This document shows, one piece after another, positions 57,054-64,000 of a stretch of DNA of 64,000 bases; positions within the stretch are counted from its first letter, which is position 1, and each line of letters starts with the position of its first letter. Position numbers and translations under genes: made by a program. Source of the stretch: Entoloma clypeatum (taxonomy: Eukaryota; Basidiomycota; Agaricomycetes; Agaricales; Entolomataceae); assembly GCA_963565915.1 (NCBI GenBank), contig OY751490.1:248001-312000 (forward strand), read 5' to 3'. The notes under the pieces were generated by a model. That model ran no database searches. It was not told where the DNA came from and saw only the letters and a program-made list of their open reading frames with translations.

Positions 57054-59744
57054 TCACCTCCGCATCCTCCCTGCCACAGCACTACCACCGCCACCACCCA
57101 ACAATCCCCTCAGCAATCCTCTTCCCCGCATATTCACAGACTTCAACACAAGCATACACACCCCGATCCCCAAGAGTAAGGCATACCGTGGTACGGCAAA
57201 GCCCATGGCAAATGTGTAGCGCGGCACACCGAAGGCATACCGCGACACCCCTACACAAAGGTTGAGTGCATACCGGGGAATGCGCTTGCACAACGGCACG
57301 TCTTGAGGGGTCGAAGTCGATTTGTCGTAGTACAGACCAAGGGCATATCGCGGCAAACCGAAAAGGGCGTTGAAGATGCTACTGACCCACGCCCGTGCAT
57401 GCGGCTGGACTTGAGCCTGTGTATGCGTGACATCCGGGCACTCCCCGCATGTCAGTTGCAGGTCCACTTGAACCTCCGCATCTATCCTTTGTTGTTGCCC
57501 CCGATCTGGCTGGCCCTTTGGTTCATTGTGTTGTTGCATTTCATTGGTCGCCATCTTCCCCATCTCGAGTTCGCCCCCCATCCGAGCGACATTCTCTTCC
57601 ACTTGCGCGACCCTCTTCCGGAGCAGCTCCACAGCACACCGGGTCTCTTCCATTTGTGCTTCAAGAGCGGATATTGCAGGGTCTTCCGAGTCTGAGGCTT
57701 CGGAGACGTGACGGGTGGCATTAACGATGGGTCCTGTAGGATTTTGCTGAGTAACAGAATGTTGCACCTCATCGACCTGGGAGACTTCAGGAACCCCTCC
57801 CACTTGGCCCACTTTATTATCTTTAGCCAGTCCAACGGCATCTTCAGTTTGGTCACGACGGTGTCCATCCACACTGGCACTGAAAAACACATCCTCAAGC
57901 CCCCTTGCATCCATTCTCTCCGTCCCCCGCTCCCTCACCCTATGCCTCGTGGACCAACCTCTCCCACAATCAGTGGACCTCTCTTTCCCGCTGCCCATGC
58001 CCACGTTCCCCTCGCCTGCAGGAGTCACACGCTTGGCCGTGACCCCCGCCGCTGGCCCGCCAAGCCACGCACCCACACCACCACGCTGAACACCAACGCC
58101 ATCCTCACCGCCCGCGTCGCCTTCCAGCGCGAGCAGCTCCTCCACAGTCAGCTCCTCCTCGGTCAGCGTCTTCGCACGCACAGGAACAGGCTGCACTATC
58201 ACAAGAGGGGGATTACCCGCAGCAGGAGTCGGGGGAGCCCTCTTGACCGTCTCCCCAGGATCCATATCCTCCCATGCTGCAGCTCCCGTCCGTCCCGAGG
58301 CTGATGCCGACACGGAGGGGTGGTTCGACGACGACGATCTCGACTTCTTGGACCTACGGGTAGTCACATTTCCCAGCAGAACCGAAGCTTTGTTGGGGGT
58401 GTTGTCCTGCTCAGGACCGAGGGCTGCCAGAAGCTGCTCTGTTGACGTCTCGTTCGACTCGGCGGCCCCATCCTCCTCGCCGTCGATGAGCTGGGGTTTT
58501 CGCAAGAACAAGGGCGGAGGAGGGGAAGGCAGCGGGCGTGTCCCAGCGTTTCCTGTCGGGTGTCTCCCGGCCGCTCGTGTGGAAGCGGCTTGAGTCAACG
58601 TGACATTGCCAACATCGTACCCGTCCCCAACTAGAGATACAGACGCATTGGACGAGAAGGGAAAGGAGGAACTAGGGGTAGAGTTGCCTGTCTTAGCAGG
58701 TCTGATCAGGTATGGTGCCGGCGGCGGGTAAGGTAACGGTCGGCTCCCAAGAACGGGATAGTCGCCTCTCTCCTTTTCCCTCCCACTGTGATCGCGGGTG
58801 GGGGAGGTGGAAACGTGGCCATCCATGCTGGATGTACGCTCAAGGGACGCGATGATTCCATGAACGCGGCTATTGCTTTTGGGCTTCTTCCTCCGCCTGC
58901 TGGATCTTTCCCCAGCGTCTGCGAGAGAAGATGAAGAGGCTGATGATGAAGAGAGGTATGCTGGGTCGTCTTCAATATCCTCTGCATAATCGGGAATGGG
59001 TAATGGAACAGCGCGAGGTTTGATAGGAGAGGAGCCAACCGAGGCACTTCCAGAGTGGCTCATTGGAGTGTTGAATACATCTTCTTGGTTCTCTGGCCAG
59101 ATGCGGCTCTTTGGAGCGGATTTACGAAGGCTGTGAGAAGCTGACAGAATGAGAGAGCGTTGCCATTGCTGCTTTACTCCATATCTGTTTTACATCCAGT
59201 ATGAGGTTATTGACAGCAGCATATGACGGGCTTAAATGACATACGCGTCCAAGACTCCCTCATCAAATCGTAGGAAGGCCCGGCCAGTAATTTCGTGCTC
59301 TTCGATGAATGGGCCGATATCTGGGAACTTGGCAGCCAGCTGAGCGGAAGACCACTGCTTCGGGTTGGCTGAATCAAACACAGGCAGAGTCTCCGCCCTT
59401 CCCCTTGACCGTCGAGGGAGATATGTCACATCATCAGGGGGAGGTGGCAGAGGGCGAGGGCTACCATCTTCCGTCAAGCTCTTGCTGTACCGATGCCGAG
59501 ATCCGTGTTCAGAGTGTGAGAAAGACAGCCTGGTCGGTGACGGCGACGGCGCCAAAGGCACGTAGTGGTTGTGAGAGTGCGAGACTGAGGTGGATGTGGT
59601 AGCAGAACGAGACAGGATACCAGTAGAGGTGGTTTTGATCGAATATGGATGCGGATTTGGCTGGTAGCCCAGCGGTTTCCCGGGCTTGGTGGGAGAGGAC
59701 GACCTAGAACACGTTGAGGACGAGGACGAGAGCGAGCTGCTCAT
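57054..59744 (-). CDS. SAM-domain protein with coiled coil and PRYA-type hydrophobic C-terminal repeats
   Basis: Exon 1 starts at ATG 59744 (MSSSLSSSSSTCSRSSSP), Ser-rich and disordered, then leads into a SAM domain: PKQWSSAQLAAKFPDIGPF, EITGRAFLRFDEGVLDAY, and after an intron (about 59246-59190, GTATGT...AACAG) GVKQQWQRSLILSASHSLR. The SAM fold mediates protein oligomerisation. Exon 2 encodes a Ser/Pro-rich middle, an Arg/Lys stretch SSRRRKKPKSNSR, and a coiled coil ISALEAQMEETRCAVELLRK. The C-terminus carries several copies of a P/S-R-Y-A/T block with hydrophobic spacers (FGLPRYALG, RIPRYALN, VSRYAFG, VPRYTFAMG, VPRYALLLG; 57370-57170) and ends with a small basic tail. Function unknown; the layout suggests a scaffold. 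Confidence 0.75.
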
Positions 59745-61500
59745 CGTCGCGGCTGTTGTCAAGACTCAGAGCTTGCACGGTGACGGGTGACCCATGTCAC
59801 GATAATCACGTGACAGTTCAAAGACGCGTTGTCTAAGGTGGATGTGCAGCGCTGCACGCGTGCGCGGCGATGCGCGTTGCTGATGGGCGTCGGAGCACCT
59901 CCAGTGCTAGATACCTCAACAGAATCCCACTAATAGTACGTCAATCCCACTATTTCTCGGTCAATCACACTACTTGCAGTACCAAAAGTGTGACAGCTGC
60001 TCCCGCATCGGAACTCTCCGCTCCTCCTCCGCACTATCTCCTCCGGAACTCTCCGCTCCTCCACCCTGCCCTCCACCTTGAATCTACACCCGCGAGCTAA
60101 ACTTCTACACCTCCACTCTCTCCGCCGACTCGCCCCCCGTGCCTTGAACCCGCTTGCCTCCCTAACCCATCTCCTCGCTGCACTCCTAGGCCTCTCGTGC
60201 CTGCACACCCTCACACTAAACAGTCTCCACTATACACGACGCTCAAGCTTTTCTCAGCGTCCTCTCCCCGGACGCGCCCACGAGCCTCCAGATCTTCTTC
60301 GACTCGTCCCCTGTCGGTAAGCCCTCCCTCCCCTGCAATTCGGAATAACAAACAAAAGACGCACCCTCACAGGCAACCCACCCCCTTCCCCACTATCTCC
60401 TGCTTCCCGCACTTGGGGAGGAATGTGTTCGCCGGGCACCATCTGAAAGTCGAGAAAGCGAGAAACGGGCCGGAGAAGATGCACAAGGCCCACAACCAGC
60501 ATCAACGGATGCTCATCTTCGCGTACGTTCCCGGTTCCTGCTGCAATCCATACGCACTTGCTGATAATTCTACAGCAGAACTGCTACCCAAGCCGGGAGT
60601 CGAGGGGAGATTGGTTGACTGAGAGGCTTGGGCAGCAAAGACTGGTCCAAGTTGTACTCTCATCGAAATCATCATCAGGTCTCAACTGTAACGAAGTCAG
60701 TGAGTTGGAAATCCAATGGTGCCGTACGAACTGGAAATATAGCGTCTCGCTTGACCTCGCCGCCGTCCGACTCAAGTATCTCCCGTTCATCACACCTTTG
60801 CCACGAGTCATCCTTACTTTGAGGCTTGCTTAACGGCAAAAGCCACGTGCTGAGCGGATGCAGTGCTAGGCTGTAGTTCTCTGATAGGTTATTATCAATC
60901 TCTGACGACCACACGTGTTTCCAACGTGGTACCAGTCGGTCATACACTGGTGCTTTTACATTCCAACCAGCCATCTATTTTCTCCATGCTACGTACACCA
61001 CGCTTGCCTGGAAGCCATCAAAGAAATCCACAGGTTGCATCCGCTTTAGCAGATTCCATTGCGCATGTGGTACGGGCGCCGTATTGGTTTATTGCTCGGG
61101 GGGGGGGTCACTTCTCTAAAAATGAATGCTAGGCTGCTTCACCCACACTCTCTGCCTCTCTCGACGATCGGCATCATGTCATATCGCCCCCGACTCGTTC
61201 TCATGTTTGTGTCCCATTTGAATGCTAATCCTGAGCTTCTAATAAGAGCTGTGTCAGACTCGTCAGGCTGCCGGATCCACCGCGGCTCTTGTCCCCCAAC
61301 ACCGGGCTAATGAGGAGGATGGTGGCACAAGGCTGGAGTCGCAATTGCCAGTTACCAACGTGGTTCGTCCTTGACAGCATTGATTAGAATTACTCGTCGT
61401 CTAACTGTGTATCGTTGGCTAGTTTCCCCATGCGGCCATCATCCAGAATCGGTTTCTTTCAGATCAGAAAGCAGTTGTCGCGGGGGACTTGCCATTAATC
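59745..61500. other. Upstream region of the SAM gene and remnants before the STAND gene
   Basis: A CACGTG box at 59808-59813 lies 64 bases upstream of the SAM start. At about 60080-60250 the plus strand reads LNPLASLTHLLAALLGLSCL then HTLTLNSLHY, an LRR-like Leu spacing, followed by a frame with KVEKARNGPEKMHKAH (60445-60510); these look like fragments of an F-box/LRR-type gene without start or frame continuity. A second CACGTG is at about 60844. Nothing else is supported. Confidence 0.35.
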
Positions 61501-64000
61501 ATGACCGCCGATGTATGCTCTAGTTAATTCGAAACTTCTTGTACCATGCTGACGCCGCTTCACAGGCAACGGGCTTTCTTTCGACTAGCAATCCAACTAT
61601 TAATCTTCACGGAGGCTCTTTCGTAGATCATACTGGAATGCAGAATGTTTATAATGGAGATACCTATAACCTCATCAATTACAACATACCTTCAACGACA
61701 TCGCCACCGCGGAAATTCTACAAACCAAATGCGAGCGCACTCTTTCAAGGTCGGAAAGCCGAGTTGGAGAAGTTGAAGGACTATTTCAAACCACGCAGCA
61801 AGGGCGAGCCACTGAGCAGGCGGTCAATTCTCCTTTATGGAATGGGAGGTGTAGGGAAAACCCAAATTAGTCTGAAGTTCACCGAAGAAGTGGCTCGTCA
61901 GTAAGTCATCACAGTCGCTTGAATTTATCTGGATGTTGAGAGCACCTAGGTTCTCTCGAATATTCTGGATTGATGCTTCAACGGCCGACACGATTGAGCT
62001 AAGCCTGATGGGCATTCCAGATTACTCTCCAGAAGTACGGTCACTTGACTTTGATGGATCACCCACTTCCGTCCTGCATTGGATATCTCGCCTTGAAGAA
62101 GAGTGGCTGGCTGTCTTCGATAATGCCGAGGAGATCGTTCACCGTTTTCTTCCACCTGGCGGGCTCGGTAACATCCTAGTAACAAGTCGCAATCGATCTG
62201 TAAGACGCCATACAGGCTCTAATTGCATTGAGATTGCTCAGATGGATGAAGAAGACGCAGTCTCGTTGCTTCTGAAGGCGAGCGGTTCTGATCCGTCCTG
62301 TGAAGATATGCGAAGGTCCGCGAGGGAGATCGTGAAGGAGCTCCATTCTCTACCTCTCGCTGTTGATCAAGCTGGTGCTTATATTGAAGCTGGTCTTTCT
62401 GACATTAATGGCTACATGGAACGATACTCGCAACACCGCAAGGAGTTACTGGATTACGCTCCATTCAAAACAGCATCGACTTGGGAACGCACTGTGTATG
62501 GAACTTGGGAAGTGTCATTCAAGGAGATCGAGCGAAGGGCTCAGAGTCGGCCAGTCGGGGGAACAGAGGGAGATTCTGAATCAAGCGAAGTCCAGGCCGC
62601 ACAAACTGCTGTCCTCATCCTCCAAATCACTGCATTTGTTCATCACGACAACATTTCCGAAGGCGTGTTCCGACGGGCTGCAGAAAACGCGAAAATGCAG
62701 GGAGCTGATAACGGAATGCCCCAACAACAAATCTCGATCATAGACCACGGACTTCTTCGTCTGGATAGATATGGTTTATGGGATCAACTCCAGTTCCGAC
62801 AAGGCATGCGAGTCTTACAATCCTTTTCATTGGTCAAGCAAAGCCCATCTGGAGATATCTACTCAGTCCATCCGCTGGTACACTCCTGGAGTCGGGACAG
62901 GTTGTCATGTTCAGACCAGCATACTCACGTTTGCAAGGCAACTGCTCTGCTTGCGACCTCAATTTCATTTCAATTCATGGCCGAAGACTATCTCTACCGT
63001 CGGGCGCTCATTCCACACATCAAAGCAAACTATCGATATGGAGAGCAAGCTGGCATTGACAATGGATACGATGACAATGTATACACAAATTTTGCCCTGG
63101 TATTTCGTGAGAGTGGAGATTGGAAGAGGGCGGAGGAGCTGGAGGTTCGGGTCATGGACATGAGGAAGAGGGTGCTTGGAGAGGAACATCCAGACACCTT
63201 GGCGAGCATGGCAAATCTCGCGGCGACTTTCAGGAATCAGGGTCGGTGGAAAGAGGCTGAGGAGCTGGAGGTTCAGGTCATGGACATGAGGAAGAGGGTG
63301 CTTGGAGAGGAACATCCAGACACCTTGACGAGCATGGCAAATCTCGCGGCGACTTTCAGGAATCAGGGTCGGTGGAAAGAGGCTGAGGAGCTGCAGGTTC
63401 GGGTCATAGACATGAGTTTGAGGGTGCTTGGAGATGAACATCCAGACACCTTGACGAGCATGGCAAATCTCGCGGCGACTTTCTGGAATCAGGGTCGGTG
63501 GAAAGAGGCTGAGGAGCTGGAGGTTCAGGTCATGGGCATGAGGAAGAGGGTGCTTGGAGAGGAACATCCAGACACCTTGACGAGCATGGCAAATCTCGCG
63601 GCGACTTTCTGGAATCAGGGTCGGTGGAAAGAGGCCGAGGAGCTGGAGGTTCAGGTCATGGACATGAGGAAGAGGGTGCTTGGAGAGGAACATCCAGACA
63701 CCTTGACGAGCATGGGAAATCTCGCGTCGACTTTCAGGAATCAGGGTCGGTGGAGAGAGGCCGAGGAGCTGGAGGTTCAGGTCATGGACATGAGGAAGAG
63801 GGTCCTTGGAGAGGAACATCCATCCACCTTGGCGAGCATGGCAAATCTCGCGTCGACTTTCAGGAATCAGGGTCGGTGGAAAGAGGCTGAGGAGCTGGAG
63901 GTTCGGGTCATGGACATGAGAAAGAGGGTGCTTGGAGAGGAACATCCATCCACCTTGACGAGCATGGCAAATCTCGCGGCGACTTTCAGGAATCAGGGTC
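61501..64000 (+). CDS. STAND NTPase (NB-ARC type) with kinesin-light-chain-type TPR array, 3' end outside window
   Basis: ATG at 61501 encodes MTAD, then an intron (61513-61565) leads to ATGFLSTSNPTINLHGGSF, NVYNGDTYNLINYN. The NTPase part has RRSILLYGMGGVGKTQISLK (Walker A), WLAVFDNAEE (Walker B), GNILVTSRNR (sensor region) and LHSLPLAVDQAGAYIEAGL (GxP). A second intron (about 61902-61951) splits the region. After a winged-helix-like segment (DGLL..LDRYGLWDQLQ...VHPLVHSW), TPR units of 42 residues start near 63100: RVLGEEHPDTLASMANLAAT then FRNQGRWKEAEELEV. At least six full copies, nearly identical, reach the right edge. Such proteins act in fungal non-self recognition and programmed cell death. 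No classic effector domain precedes the NTPase. Confidence 0.9.
63144..64000 (+). repeat. 126-base tandem TPR repeats
   Basis: Units of 126 bases (42 codons), each beginning at AGGGTGCTTGGAGA-type sequence, recur at about 63165, 63291, 63417, 63543, 63669, 63795 and 63921. Differences are mostly single substitutions at the same few codons. The array is open at the window edge. Confidence 0.95.

Noticed and set aside
62965..63945. Minus-strand open frame of 326 codons with repeated HPL(P/S)HVHD-type units
   Set aside because: It is the antisense shadow of the TPR repeats; the plus strand has a recognised STAND NTPase with intact motifs.

Overview
The window looks like nuclear DNA of a filamentous basidiomycete, most likely an agaricomycete mushroom. 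The coding regions are broken by many 45-70 base GT-AG introns, gene strands are mixed, and the gene families are typical of agaric genomes: BTB and F-box proteins, a beta-trefoil lectin-like protein, an APSES regulator, an OTT_1508-like deaminase, an MLKL_NTD/ubiquitin-like adaptor, and a STAND NTPase with kinesin-light-chain-type TPRs. No rRNA, convincing tRNA, CRISPR array or plasmid/phage feature was seen. Species cannot be assigned by eye. Gene models were spliced by hand, so coordinates mark start and stop codons and introns lie inside.

Layout. 0.8-3.3 kb: DHA2-type MFS exporter (+). 4.1-5.5 kb: Ser/Pro-rich protein (-). 6.4-7.3 kb: BTB protein (+). 7.5-8.5 kb: AlkB-type dioxygenase (-). 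9.0-14.4 kb: a rearranged accessory block. It holds a 1.4 kb fold-back repeat with long, nearly identical arms, a decayed partial copy of the neighbouring GABA transaminase gene, another gene remnant, a small beta-trefoil gene with a TATA box, and an unresolved stretch. 14.4-16.3 kb: intact mitochondrial-type GABA transaminase (-). 16.6-17.8 kb: F-box gene with a frameshift and an in-frame 21-base repeat. 18.7-22.2 kb: large low-complexity, polyQ/acidic nuclear-type protein (-). 22.2-29.7 kb: gene-poor, with remnants, among them a broken MLKL_NTD-like plus ubiquitin-like gene.

29.7-61 kb is mostly conserved housekeeping: SPX low-affinity phosphate transporter (+), APSES regulator (-), ornithine decarboxylase (-), PP2A activator PTPA (-) divergent from Ku70 (+), OTT_1508-like deaminase (-) divergent from CGFS glutaredoxin (+), isochorismatase-like hydrolase (+), PIG-X/PBN1 (+), HUS1 (-) divergent from Maf (+), and a SAM-domain protein (-). 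From 61.5 kb to the right edge runs a STAND NTPase with nearly identical 126-base TPR repeats; it continues beyond the window.

Several genes concern genome or nucleotide-pool maintenance (AlkB, Ku70, HUS1, Maf). The best candidates for unusual biology are the STAND/TPR gene, the MLKL_NTD-like/ULD remnant (both fit fungal non-self recognition and cell-death systems), the deaminase, the catalytic-Cys-less isochorismatase homologue, and the fold-back element beside a broken gene duplication.
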